Below are positions 36,074-44,190 of a stretch of 64,000 nt of DNA, piece after piece. Made by a program: the position numbers and the translations under genes. The stretch lies in contig NZ_PYAL01000001.1 in the NCBI RefSeq assembly GCF_004121055.1, positions 1,515,910 through 1,579,909 on the forward strand. Reading direction: 5' to 3'. Under the pieces are notes generated by a model. The model did no database searches, was not told the DNA's origin, and worked only from the letters and a program-made list of their open reading frames with translations. Numbering within the stretch: position 1 is the stretch's first letter; the number at the start of each line of letters is the position of its first letter. This DNA comes from Achromobacter aloeverae. GTDB lineage: Bacteria; Pseudomonadota; Gammaproteobacteria; Burkholderiales; Burkholderiaceae_B.

Positions 36074-37192
36074 ATGAAAATCACCGATGTGCAGCTGCGT
36101 GAAATCCGCGCGCAGCTTCCCCTTGCGTTCAGCGGAGGCACTTACAGCCTGGATAGCCGCAGCGCGCTGATCTGCCGGATTTCCACGGACACCGGCATCA
36201 CCGCCGAGGTGGTCGCGGGCAACGAATTCTCCTATCCGGACTACCTGAAGGACCTGGTACGCGGCCCCTTCCGCGACCTGCTGCTGGGCCAGGATCCGCT
36301 GCGGACCGAGCACCACTGGCGCGCCATGCTGCGCCATGACAAGGCGTATATCGACCGCGAATCGCTGATGGTGGCGATAGCCGTGGTCGACACTGCGCTG
36401 TGGGACCTGCGCGGCCGCATCCTCGGGCAGCCCCTGTGGAAAATGTTGGGAGGATTCCGCCAGCGCGTGCCCTTGATAGGCATAGGCGGATACTACGAGA
36501 CCAGTCGGGACGCCGCCGGCATACGCGACGAAATCGCGTTCTACCGGCGCAGCGGCCTGGCCGGCATCAAGTTCAAGGTCGGCGCCCTGGCGCTGGATGA
36601 GGATATCGAACGCGTGCGCATCGCGCGGGAGGCGGCGGGCCCGGCATTCGCGATCGTGGTGGATTCCAATATGGCATGGCGCCCGGACGACGCGGAGCGT
36701 TTCGCCCGCGCGATCGCGCCCTATGACCCGGCCTGGCTGGAAGAACCGGTCCACCCGAGGAACGTAACGCGCGGACTGCGCCAGGTCCGCCACAAGACCG
36801 GCGTCCGGGTGGGCGCGGGCCAATCCGAAGCGTCCGTCTTCGATGCCTATGAATTGCTGGCCCAGGAATCGGTCGACGTCCTGAACGTGACTTATAACCG
36901 CGGCGGCGGCATATCGGGCTGGATCAAGCTGGCGGGCGCCGCCAGCTTCGTCGACGTGTCGATGGCGCAGGTCGGCGAGCCGCACATCAGCATGCACCTG
37001 ATGGCCGGCATCGCCAATGGAACCTATGTCGAATGCTACCCGGACCCCAAGCGCGATCCGCTGTGGGCCGAACTCTACCTGGACCGCCCGCAGCCCGTGG
37101 ATGGTTTCCTGACGGTGCCGGACCGCCCCGGCCTGGGCCTGACCCTCGATACGGACGTCGTCGAACGCTACGCCGTCGAAGCCTGGAGCTGA
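36074..37192 (+). CDS. Enolase-superfamily enzyme (mandelate racemase-type)
   Basis: This 372-residue protein starts at ATG 36074 (MKITDVQLREIRAQLP). The catalytic barrel shows the KxK motif (AGIKFKVGALALD), metal ligands in AIVVDSNMAW, DPAWLEEPVHP and GVRVGAGQSEASVF, and a late His (AQVGEPHISMHLMAG), as in the mandelate racemase subgroup. Such enzymes abstract a proton alpha to a carboxylate and then racemise or dehydrate. The gene follows the binding protein by 22 bp and is probably cotranscribed with it. Confidence 0.88.
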   Translation: MKITDVQLREIRAQLPLAFSGGTYSLDSRSALICRISTDTGITAEVVAGNEFSYPDYLKDLVRGPFRDLLLGQDPLRTEHHWRAMLRHDKAYIDRESLMVAIAVVDTALWDLRGRILGQPLWKMLGGFRQRVPLIGIGGYYETSRDAAGIRDEIAFYRRSGLAGIKFKVGALALDEDIERVRIAREAAGPAFAIVVDSNMAWRPDDAERFARAIAPYDPAWLEEPVHPRNVTRGLRQVRHKTGVRVGAGQSEASVFDAYELLAQESVDVLNVTYNRGGGISGWIKLAGAASFVDVSMAQVGEPHISMHLMAGIANGTYVECYPDPKRDPLWAELYLDRPQPVDGFLTVPDRPGLGLTLDTDVVERYAVEAWS

Positions 37193-37200
37193 TACTCCCC

Positions 37201-38715
37201 ATGACCACAACCACCACAGGCAAGCGCGCACTGGTCGAAGCCCGACTGGATGCGCCCGCCGCCGACGCGCTGGTCGCCTTCTACGAGGCGCCCCACCTGG
37301 CGCGCGAACTGCGCCAGTTCGACGAATACCTACGCGTCGACCTGGCTCACACCGTCATGCTGGCCGAACGCAAGGTGCTGGATCCGTCGACAGCCGGGCG
37401 CATCCTGGCCGTACTGCGGGAGATCCGCGCCCTGGGCCCCCAGCGCTTTCCGGTCGACGCGCGGCGAGGCAGCTTTCTGCTCCAGGTCGAGGACTACCTG
37501 TTCTCGCGCATCGGCGAAGCCATCGGCGGCCGCATGCATACCGGCCGTAGCCGGCTGGACCAGGGACCGACCGTCAGGCGCATGTACAAGCGCGGCCGGC
37601 TGGTCCATGCCATGGATGGCGTGCTGGCGCTACAACGGGTGCTGCTTGCACTGGCCTCGCGCCACGCCGCCACGGTCATGCCCGGCTACACCTGCCTGCA
37701 ACACGCCCACCCGGCGGTGTTCGGCCACTACATTCTCTCGTTCGCCGACAAGCTTTCCGACGACTTCGCCCGCCTGCGCGGCGCCTGGGAACGCGTCAAT
37801 CTCAGCCCGCTGGGCGCGGCCGGGCTGTCGGGCACCGCGTGGCCCATAGACAGGGACCGCACGGCCGCGCTGCTGGGCTTCGAGGGCCTGGTCGGCAACG
37901 CCAAGCTGGCGCGGGAAGCCTACTACGCCGCCGAGGTCGCCAGTGCGCTTTCCTTCGTCATGTCGACGCTGAACGACCTGGCGACCGACCTGCATATCTG
38001 GTCCAGCCACGAATTCGGCTTCATCGAGACAGCGGATGAATTCTGCGGCACCAGCTCCATTTTTCCGCAGAAGAAGAACCCCGCCGGGCTGGAAGCCGTC
38101 AGGTTCGCGGCGGGCGAGGCGGTCACCTGGCTGGCCTCCGCGCTGGCCACCTTCCGGGCCGAGGGCACCGGGGATGTGGTCATGCGCGAAGTTCCCTTGC
38201 TGGACAATGCGTTCGACTCGACGATGGGCAGCCTGGCGCTGATGGCCGCGATCATGGAGTCCGTCGAGGTCCGCGTCGATCGCATGGCGGCGGCGGCATC
38301 CTCCAATTGGTCCACGGCGACCAATCTCGCGGACGAACTGGTGCGGCAAGGGCGCATGTCCTTCCGCCAGGCGCATAGCGTGGTCGCCCGGCTGGTTCGC
38401 GATTGCCTGGCCGCCGGCATCGCGTGCGCGGACGTGACGGGCGAAATGCTGGCCCGCGCGGGCGAGGACCTGGGAGAAAGCGGCGCCTACCTGCCGACCG
38501 AAATCGTCCGCGACAGCCTGGATCCGGTGCGCTTCGTCGCCACGCGCACCTCGGCGGGCGGCACCGCGCCGGGCGAAATCGACAAGCTTGCCCGATTGGC
38601 GCAGCGAAATCTGCGCGAGGCCGGCGTGTGGCTGGATGAACGCAAGCGCATGCTTGCTACCGCGGATACGACGCTGGAGGCTGCCGTGGACCAGTGGGTG
38701 GCGGCAGCAGGGTGA
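37201..38715 (+). CDS. Argininosuccinate lyase-like enzyme of the fumarase/aspartase superfamily
   Basis: This 504-residue protein resembles ArgH: FDEYLRVDLAHTVMLAERKV, HTGRSRLDQGPTVRRMYKR, GYTCLQHAHPAVFGHYILSF, LGAAGLSGTAWPIDRDRTAA and the signature loop GTSSIFPQKKNPAGLEAVR with the catalytic Ser. It differs from true argininosuccinate lyase at the substrate motif (SRLD in place of SRND) and in the signature loop (IFPQKKNP in place of the usual MPQKKNP). With its transporter neighbours it more likely cleaves an imported N-substituted aspartate or succinate compound than makes arginine; EDDS-lyase-type activity is one option. The start is ATG 37201, 8 bp past the previous stop. Confidence 0.85.
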   Translation: MTTTTTGKRALVEARLDAPAADALVAFYEAPHLARELRQFDEYLRVDLAHTVMLAERKVLDPSTAGRILAVLREIRALGPQRFPVDARRGSFLLQVEDYLFSRIGEAIGGRMHTGRSRLDQGPTVRRMYKRGRLVHAMDGVLALQRVLLALASRHAATVMPGYTCLQHAHPAVFGHYILSFADKLSDDFARLRGAWERVNLSPLGAAGLSGTAWPIDRDRTAALLGFEGLVGNAKLAREAYYAAEVASALSFVMSTLNDLATDLHIWSSHEFGFIETADEFCGTSSIFPQKKNPAGLEAVRFAAGEAVTWLASALATFRAEGTGDVVMREVPLLDNAFDSTMGSLALMAAIMESVEVRVDRMAAAASSNWSTATNLADELVRQGRMSFRQAHSVVARLVRDCLAAGIACADVTGEMLARAGEDLGESGAYLPTEIVRDSLDPVRFVATRTSAGGTAPGEIDKLARLAQRNLREAGVWLDERKRMLATADTTLEAAVDQWVAAAG

Positions 38716-38736
38716 TCGTGATCCAGGGCTCCGGCC

Positions 38737-38760
38737 CGTGGCCCCACGGCTGGGGCCACG
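38737..38760. terminator. Hairpin between convergent genes (candidate bidirectional terminator)
   Basis: CGTGGCCCC and GGGGCCACG form a perfect 9-bp stem with a 6-base loop, inside the 72-bp gap between the ArgH-like stop and the LysR stop. Outer arms GTGATCCAGGG and CCCTGGGTCAC can also pair (10 of 11). There is no T-run, so this is a weak call. Confidence 0.4.
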
Positions 38761-38787
38761 CCCCGGCCCATGGCTTCGGCCCCTGGG

Positions 38788-39687
38788 TCACCCGCCTTGC
38801 AGCGCCGCGCGCTGGCGCATCAGGTCGATATACCGCCTGGCGCCCAGCCCCAGCGGGCGTTCCCGCGACCAGACCACGTCGACCCACAGCGGACGCTCGT
38901 TGGTGATGTTGTCGAACGGAATCTCGACCAGGCTTCCCGCGCTTACCAGCGGCCGCACCAGGCTCTGCGGCAGGTAGGCCCATCCCAGGCCGCCCTGCAC
39001 CAGGCGCAGCGTGGCCAGGTGATTGTCCGTGCGCCAGATATGCCGGGACAACGCGAAGCGCGGATCCAGCTGCTCCGAACTTCGGCTCGCCACCACGATC
39101 TGGCGCAGGTCGATCAAGTCTTCCATCTGCAGGGGACGCTGGCGCGACCAGGCGCGGTGGGTCTCGGGATCCGCGACGGCGACCAGGATCTCCTCGCCCA
39201 GCTCCTGGAACGCCTCGCGCTCGTCCATGTGCGCGCGCTCGAAGACCAGCGCCAGTTGCACGCAGCCTTCATGCATCATGCGCAGCGCGTCCTCCTGCGG
39301 GGCGGTGATCACCTCCACTTCCAGCGACGGATATTCCGTCGCCAGCACGGTCAGCGGCAAGCTCCACGGCGTCGACATCAGCTCCGGCGCGATGGCGAGG
39401 GTCAGCCGCTGTTCCAGCCCTCGATGCAGGGCCAGCGCGTGGGTGTCCAGCTGGCGCAACTGGCTGGCGACCTGCCGGGCCAGCGGTTCCAGCGACCGGG
39501 CAGCCTCCGTGGGACGGGGCTCGCGGCCTTCCCGGTCGAACAGCTTCAGGTCCAGCTCCGCTTCCAACTGGGCGATGGCCATGCTGACGGCCGACGGCAC
39601 GCGGCCCAGCTGCCGAGCCGCCGCGGAGAAGGAACCGCTGTCCAGCACCGCCAGGAAGATACGGATGTTCTCGCTGGAGAAAGCCAT
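38788..39687 (-). CDS. LysR-family regulator
   Basis: This 299-residue protein has the DNA-binding segment SGSFSAAARQLGRVPSAVSMAIAQLEAELDLKLFDR and a LysR effector domain (LTLAIAPELMSTPWSLPLTV, VEVITAPQEDALRMM, LRQIVVASRSSEQLDPRFAL). It is convergent with the ArgH-like gene and divergent from the PACE transporter (39888). Control of the latter is possible. Confidence 0.9.
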   Translation of the reverse strand: MAFSSENIRIFLAVLDSGSFSAAARQLGRVPSAVSMAIAQLEAELDLKLFDREGREPRPTEAARSLEPLARQVASQLRQLDTHALALHRGLEQRLTLAIAPELMSTPWSLPLTVLATEYPSLEVEVITAPQEDALRMMHEGCVQLALVFERAHMDEREAFQELGEEILVAVADPETHRAWSRQRPLQMEDLIDLRQIVVASRSSEQLDPRFALSRHIWRTDNHLATLRLVQGGLGWAYLPQSLVRPLVSAGSLVEIPFDNITNERPLWVDVVWSRERPLGLGARRYIDLMRQRAALQGG

Positions 39688-39887
39688 GACCTATCAATAA
39701 AACTGAAAGATTCTGACTTTATACATCAATTCTGCGGGCATAAAGTGCGGAGAAAACGTGAGGCATGGATGGCCTCACGACCACCCAATCGATATCGATG
39801 GTCAACGCGGCGCGCGATAGAGCACATGCATGCCCAAGCCGCATGGGCCTCCCGGCACGGCGCTGGCCATCGGAAACGGAGCACTAC

Positions 39888-40319
39888 ATGCAAGGCATCA
39901 AACGGCGGATCGTCTACGTCGCCATCTACGAAGCGATCGCCATCGCGATCACCACCCTGGGCCTGTCGGCCTTCTCCGACAAGAGCGCGGCGCACGCCAG
40001 CATCGCGGCGGTCGCGTCCACGACCGTGGCGATCGTCTGGAACCTGGTATTCAACTACCTGTTCGAACGCTGGGAAGCCCGCCAGGCCACCAAGGGCCGC
40101 AGCCTGCGTCGCCGCGTCGCCCATGCGATCGGCTTCGAAGGCGGCCTGGTCGTCGTCCTGGTCCCCCTGTTCGCCTGGTGGATGGGCATCTCCCTGCTCA
40201 GCGCCTTCGTCCTCGACCTCGGCCTGATCGTCTTCTTCCTGGTCTACACCTTCGTCTACAACCTCTGCTTCGACAAGGTATTCGGCCTGCCCGACAGCGC
40301 CCGCTCCACGCCGTCGTGA
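39888..40319 (+). CDS. PACE-family efflux transporter
   Basis: This 143-residue, four-helix membrane protein resembles AceI-type PACE (proteobacterial antimicrobial compound efflux) transporters, which export biguanides such as chlorhexidine and other cations. Two tandem two-helix units are visible: RRIVYVAIYEAIAIAITTLG..WNLVFNYLFERWEA and RRRVAHAIGFEGGLVVVLVP..YTFVYNLCFDKVFG. These include the family R-R-x-x-H/Y...E and Y-N-x-x-x-D motifs. The start is ATG 39888, after CGGAG; the frame is open from 39765. Confidence 0.88.
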   Translation: MQGIKRRIVYVAIYEAIAIAITTLGLSAFSDKSAAHASIAAVASTTVAIVWNLVFNYLFERWEARQATKGRSLRRRVAHAIGFEGGLVVVLVPLFAWWMGISLLSAFVLDLGLIVFFLVYTFVYNLCFDKVFGLPDSARSTPS

Positions 40320-40346
40320 CGGCCGCACTTGCGACTGAACCAAGGG

Positions 40347-40649
40347 CTAGCCGGGGGCATGGTCCCTGGACTTAACAACCGCGGAAATGGAAACTCCCAA
40401 TGCCTGCATCACCCGGCGAAGCGTGTGGTAACTAGGATTGGAACCCGGCGCCAGGACTCGATAAAGATTGGTGCGGGACAGGCCGGTCCCTCTGGAAATC
40501 TCTCCAATGCCTCGAGCGCGAGCGACGTCACCCAATGCTTGCAGGAAGGCATCTGGATCATCTTCCTGTGCGGCGATAGCCAGATAGTGGGCAATCGTCT
40601 CATCATCAGTAAGGTAGTTCGCTGGATCGAAATCTCGCAGACCAGTCAT
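40347..40649 (-). CDS. HigA-like antitoxin with Xre helix-turn-helix, toxin partner absent
   Basis: This 100-residue protein is typical of the addiction-module antidote family (TIGR02684-like). It has an N-terminal DPANYLTDDETIAHYLAIA and QEDDPDAFLQALGDVARARG, then a Xre helix-turn-helix (IGEISRGTGLSRTNLYRVLAPGSNPSYHTLRRVMQALG). The toxin normally lies directly upstream on the same strand. Bases 40650-40817 in all three minus frames give no RelE/HigB-like protein, so this looks like an orphan antitoxin. Confidence 0.85.
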   Translation of the reverse strand: MTGLRDFDPANYLTDDETIAHYLAIAAQEDDPDAFLQALGDVARARGIGEISRGTGLSRTNLYRVLAPGSNPSYHTLRRVMQALGVSISAVVKSRDHAPG

Positions 40650-40817
40650 TTACCGCACCCCAGGCGACGGATGCGCGGGCCTGCAGTCGGTGCCCTGTGG
40701 GTTTTCCTTGAGGACAATGCGATCGGCGATGCCACAAGGCGTCGCGCCACAGCAGGCTTCCGCACGTGCCCTGACCAGCATTACGCAGCGCAGCGTGATC
40801 CACCGTCGGGCATGTGG

Positions 40818-41014
40818 CGCACAGCCACACCTCCGGCGGCATGGACTTGCGCGCATGGTGTCGCAGAGGAAATACCGGAGCTATTCGGACCCGCTGGACA
40901 GCGCGCACAGCCGGCGCGCAATCAGGCAGGTTCTGCGCGAGATGCTCCGGCGAGCGCAATTCTCGGAAGACGATTTCGACGCATTGCGCTCGCTGGCTGC
41001 CGGGGCGGACAGCA
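40818..41014 (-). pseudogene. Remnant of a LysR gene (C-terminal end only)
   Basis: About 200 bp on the minus strand align base by base with the last part of the intact LysR gene at 43019-44005. Shared stretches include GCCAGCGAGCGC, TGCGTCGAAAT, GAATTGCGCTCGCC, GCGCTGTCCAGCGGGTCCGAA and TGCGACACCAT-like sequence. A one-base deletion (AAATTCG to AAATCG) breaks the frame, and homology stops near 41014, just before the Bug stop at 41026. The rest of 40650-41025 contains nothing I recognise. Confidence 0.75.
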
Positions 41015-41025
41015 TATCCCTCACA

Positions 41026-42003
41026 TCAATGCAGCGTCCGCTTCCACTGCCGGGACTGCTGCACGACCAGGTCTTCCAGGCTCTCCGGCGTGTTGTCTGG
41101 CAGGTTCACCATATAGCCCAGGCCGGCAAGCTGTTTCCGCACCTGGGCGTCGGCCAGGATCTTGTTGATGGATCGATTCAGGCGAGAGATCACATGCGAC
41201 GGGGTTCCTACCGGCGCGAAGATACCTAGCCAATCGCTATTCACAAGCTCCGAAAAGCCAAGTTCCCCCATCGAAGGCGTATCCGGCAACAGCGGCACCC
41301 TGTTGGGCGCAAGTACGGCGATTGGTCTTACGCGATCGTCCTTGATGTGTGCCAATGCAGAGGGCACCGCCGTGAACATCAGATCGGCCCGCTCTCCCAA
41401 AATATCCGAGAACGCAGGTGCGGCCCCCTGGTGCGGTATGTGTTGCAGCTTCACGCCCGCCGCGCTCTGGAACATCTCGCCGTACATGTGGCCAAGGGTA
41501 TTGACACCTGGCGACGCCATATTGAGCGCGCCAGGATTCTCTTTGGCGCTCTGGATCAGTTCCGCCAACGTGCGGGCCTTCACGTGGTTCCCGACGACCA
41601 TGACGCTGGAAACGACTGCGACCTTTCCGACCGGAGCCAGTGCTTCGGAAAAATCGAGCGCGGGTTCTGCATGGGCCGCCAGGAAAAGAACGACCGCGCT
41701 CGGGCTGAGGTAAATTGTGTAGCCGTCCGGCGCAGCACGTGCAACGACCGAAGCACCAACACTTCCAGTGGCCCCAACGCGGCTTTCGACGATGACGCGT
41801 TGACCCAATTCATCCGTCATTGCTTTTGCCATATGTCTGGCTAGTATGTCCACCATACCGCCGGGGGGGAATCCAACAATCAGCGTAATTGGTCGGTCTG
41901 GATACACCTTGATCTCCTTGTCGTAAGCCATGGCAGGCATGGCGAATCCTATGACGCTGCTACTAACGATCAATGCGCTCATGATCATTTTCCGTAAGCC
42001 CAT
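41026..42003 (-). CDS. Bug-family tripartite transporter substrate receptor
   Basis: This 325-residue receptor starts at ATG 42003, after GGAGA; TTG and GTG codons just upstream are less likely. A signal peptide (KMIMSALIVSSSVIGFAMPAMA) precedes the Bug blocks YPDRPITLIVGFPPGGMVDI, QRVIVESRVGATGSVGASVV, APDGYTIYLSPSAVVLFLAA, KLQHIPHQGAAPAFSDILGE and LPDTPSMGELGF. Upstream, a small palindrome AACGTC-GT-GACGTT (42051-42064) may be an operator. A decayed LysR fragment lies directly downstream. No TctAB partner is adjacent. Confidence 0.92.
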   Translation of the reverse strand: MGLRKMIMSALIVSSSVIGFAMPAMAYDKEIKVYPDRPITLIVGFPPGGMVDILARHMAKAMTDELGQRVIVESRVGATGSVGASVVARAAPDGYTIYLSPSAVVLFLAAHAEPALDFSEALAPVGKVAVVSSVMVVGNHVKARTLAELIQSAKENPGALNMASPGVNTLGHMYGEMFQSAAGVKLQHIPHQGAAPAFSDILGERADLMFTAVPSALAHIKDDRVRPIAVLAPNRVPLLPDTPSMGELGFSELVNSDWLGIFAPVGTPSHVISRLNRSINKILADAQVRKQLAGLGYMVNLPDNTPESLEDLVVQQSRQWKRTLH

Positions 42004-42222
42004 CACCAATCTCCACCGGTTGATCTTCGGATACGATCGCCGGCGTTCCCAACGTCGTGACGTTTGGTGTTGATGAGCTGACGATGGTTCCTCCCCATCG
42101 GCCAGTGCGCTATTCGTGTATCGTCACGCCATGGAATACGGCAGAGCTTCGGCGGCCCGCCCGGCGCCATCGACGTTGCCCGATAATTTCGACCGACAAT
42201 CGCACCCGGCGCGCTATTCGAC

Positions 42223-43029
42223 ATGAACGCCGGGCTTCCTGGACACGAGGCTGGAACCCACCCAATGCGCCGAATTCGCCTCCTCACCAGCCGACACCGC
42301 GCACCCTCCACGAATATCGCGCTCGGGCTGCTGCTGGCCTTCAATGCCGGCGCGGTCAACGCAGGCGGCTTCCTGGTGCTGCACATGTACACGTCGCATA
42401 TGACGGGTTTCACTTCGCAGTTGGCCGACGGCCTGGCCCTGGGAAATGTGAAGCTGCTGCTGAACGCGGTGGGGGCCATACTCGCGTTCACGATGGGGGC
42501 GGCAGTGTGCGCCATCTTGGTGAACTGGAGTCGCCAGCATCGGCTCGCCAGCGTCTACGCGCTGCCCCTGATGCTGGAGGCCCTGCTCTTGTTCCCTTTC
42601 GGCTTGATGGGAGCGATGACCCTGACCTGGAATACGCCATTCGCAGTGCCGCTGACGGTGCTCCTGCTCTCCTTCACCATGGGCCTGCAAAATGCGGTAG
42701 GGTCGAAGACCAGCGGCGGCAGCACCCGGACCACCCACATGACCGGGAACGTGACGGACCTGGGCATGGAACTAGGCAAGATGGTCCTCTGGATGAAGAA
42801 GGGCCACGGTCCTCACTCAAGGGTTCAACGAAACTGGCAGCGTGCGCGGATTTCGGGCGGCCTGGTGGGAATGTTCGTGCTCGGCGGCGTTGCCGGCGCC
42901 CTCGGCTTCAATTACCTCGGGTTCATCTGCGTGGTGCCATTGGCGGCGCTACTATTGGCGCTGTCCATTCCACCGTTCCTTCGCGACGTGCCTCACGCAA
43001 GGGGATTGATGTCCTTGTTCAGGAAGTAG
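42223..43029 (+). CDS. YoaK family (DUF1275) membrane protein
   Basis: This protein of up to 268 residues has about six transmembrane segments and the DUF1275 pattern: FNAGAVNAGGFLVLHMYTSH, MTGFTSQLADGLALGN, AFTMGAAVCAILVNWSR, SFTMGLQNAVGSKTSGG and RTTHMTGNVTDLGMELGKM. The paired T-x-H-(M)-T-G motifs are characteristic. Function is unknown in the family. ATG 42265 (MRRIRLL) is an alternative start. The last 11 bases overlap the end of the convergent LysR gene. Confidence 0.87.
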   Translation: MNAGLPGHEAGTHPMRRIRLLTSRHRAPSTNIALGLLLAFNAGAVNAGGFLVLHMYTSHMTGFTSQLADGLALGNVKLLLNAVGAILAFTMGAAVCAILVNWSRQHRLASVYALPLMLEALLLFPFGLMGAMTLTWNTPFAVPLTVLLLSFTMGLQNAVGSKTSGGSTRTTHMTGNVTDLGMELGKMVLWMKKGHGPHSRVQRNWQRARISGGLVGMFVLGGVAGALGFNYLGFICVVPLAALLLALSIPPFLRDVPHARGLMSLFRK

Positions 43030-44005
43030 AAATAGAAGTCGAAGAAGTCGAAGGCGAGGATTCCATCAGCATGTTGGCGCAAAGGTGCACCCCCGGCGGG
43101 ATGGGCTTGCTGCGGATGGTGTCGCACAGGAAACGCAGGAAGTGTTCGGACCCGCTGGATAGCGCGCGCAGCTGCCGCGTGATCAGGCAGATTTCTCGCG
43201 TGAGGCTGGGCGAGCGCAATTCGCGGAACACGAATTTCGACGCATCGCGCTCGCTGGCCGCCAGCGCCGGCAGTACGCTATAGCGATTGCCGATGCCCAG
43301 CATCGAATACAGCGCCGTGGTATTGGAAATCTCGTCGTGCGGGGCGTCGAACAGCGCCGGGTTTCCCGCATGCGCGCGCAGGTAGGCGCCTATGCCGGTG
43401 TCCGACGAGAAACCGATGTAGCTCGACGGATCGAGCGCCGTCCAATCGATGCCTCCCCTGCCCTTGGCCAAGGGATGGTCGCGCCGGCACACGATGCCAT
43501 AGCGGTCCTCGAACAGCGGCGTGTAGCTGAGCTCTTCGTACCCGCGATAGCGGCTCTCCACCGCGAAATCGATCTCGCCATTGGCCACCATCTGTTCGAC
43601 CACCGCGGCACTGGCGCCGCGCAGCGAAATGGTGATGCCCGGATAGGCCACCCGGAAGCCCTCGATGACGTCGACCAGGAAATAATTCACGACCGAGGTG
43701 ATGGCCGCGATGCGGACATGCCCCTGCCGGCCATCCGAAAACGCCTTCAAATCGCTGATGGCGCCATCGAACTGCCCGATCACACGCACCGCCTCGGCCC
43801 TGAAGCTGGCGCCCGCCTGCGTCAACGCGACGCGCCGCGTGCTGCGGTCGAACAGCCGCACGCCCACCGCTTCCTCGAACTGCTGGATCGTGGAGGTCAA
43901 TGACGACTGCGTCAACGACATGCGCGAAGCAGCCAGCGTGAACGACCCCGTGTCGGCAACCGCCACGAAGCATCGCAAATGACGCAAGGAGACATGGCGT
44001 GACAT
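43019..44005 (-). CDS. LysR-family regulator
   Basis: This 328-residue protein starts at ATG 44005 (MSRHVSLRHLRCFVAVADTG); the open frame reaches 44122, but that part lacks LysR homology. The helix-turn-helix is SFTLAASRMSLTQSSLTSTIQQFEEAVGVRLFDR. The effector domain includes HVRIAAITSVVNYFLVDVIE and EIDFAVESRYRGYEELSYTP. The C-terminus is Ser/Thr-rich, encoded by a degenerate GAAGTC-type repeat. It is divergent from the aminotransferase at 44191 and is its probable regulator. A decayed copy of its 3' end lies at 40818-41014. Confidence 0.88.
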   Translation of the reverse strand: MSRHVSLRHLRCFVAVADTGSFTLAASRMSLTQSSLTSTIQQFEEAVGVRLFDRSTRRVALTQAGASFRAEAVRVIGQFDGAISDLKAFSDGRQGHVRIAAITSVVNYFLVDVIEGFRVAYPGITISLRGASAAVVEQMVANGEIDFAVESRYRGYEELSYTPLFEDRYGIVCRRDHPLAKGRGGIDWTALDPSSYIGFSSDTGIGAYLRAHAGNPALFDAPHDEISNTTALYSMLGIGNRYSVLPALAASERDASKFVFRELRSPSLTREICLITRQLRALSSGSEHFLRFLCDTIRSKPIPPGVHLCANMLMESSPSTSSTSISTS

Positions 44006-44109
44006 GACGCGCGCCGATCCGGTCCAGGTAGGAGGCGCGGACAAGACGATCCGGCCAGAGGACCCGAGCATATATTTGAGAAATCGAATAATCAATAGAT
44101 GTAAACCAT

Positions 44110-44138
44110 TTGTTTTGATCAACCGACCTCCCTAGAAT
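44110..44138 (+). promoter_or_regulatory. Predicted sigma-70 promoter for the aminotransferase operon
   Basis: TTGTTT (44110-44115), a 17-base spacer and TAGAAT (44133-44138) lie 52 bp upstream of the ATG at 44191, in the AT-rich gap shared with the divergent LysR gene. Confidence 0.4.
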
Positions 44139-44190
44139 CTGACGACATCTGGCGGGCATCCACAGAGCAACGGCGTGCCGCCTATCGACC

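Noticed and set aside
37201..38715. Biosynthetic argininosuccinate lyase (argH)
   Set aside because: The substrate motif is changed (SRLD) and the gene sits in a transporter/catabolic operon without other arginine genes.
39765..39887. N-terminal extension of the PACE protein
   Set aside because: The extension has no similarity to the family, and ATG 39888 follows a GGAG ribosome-binding site.
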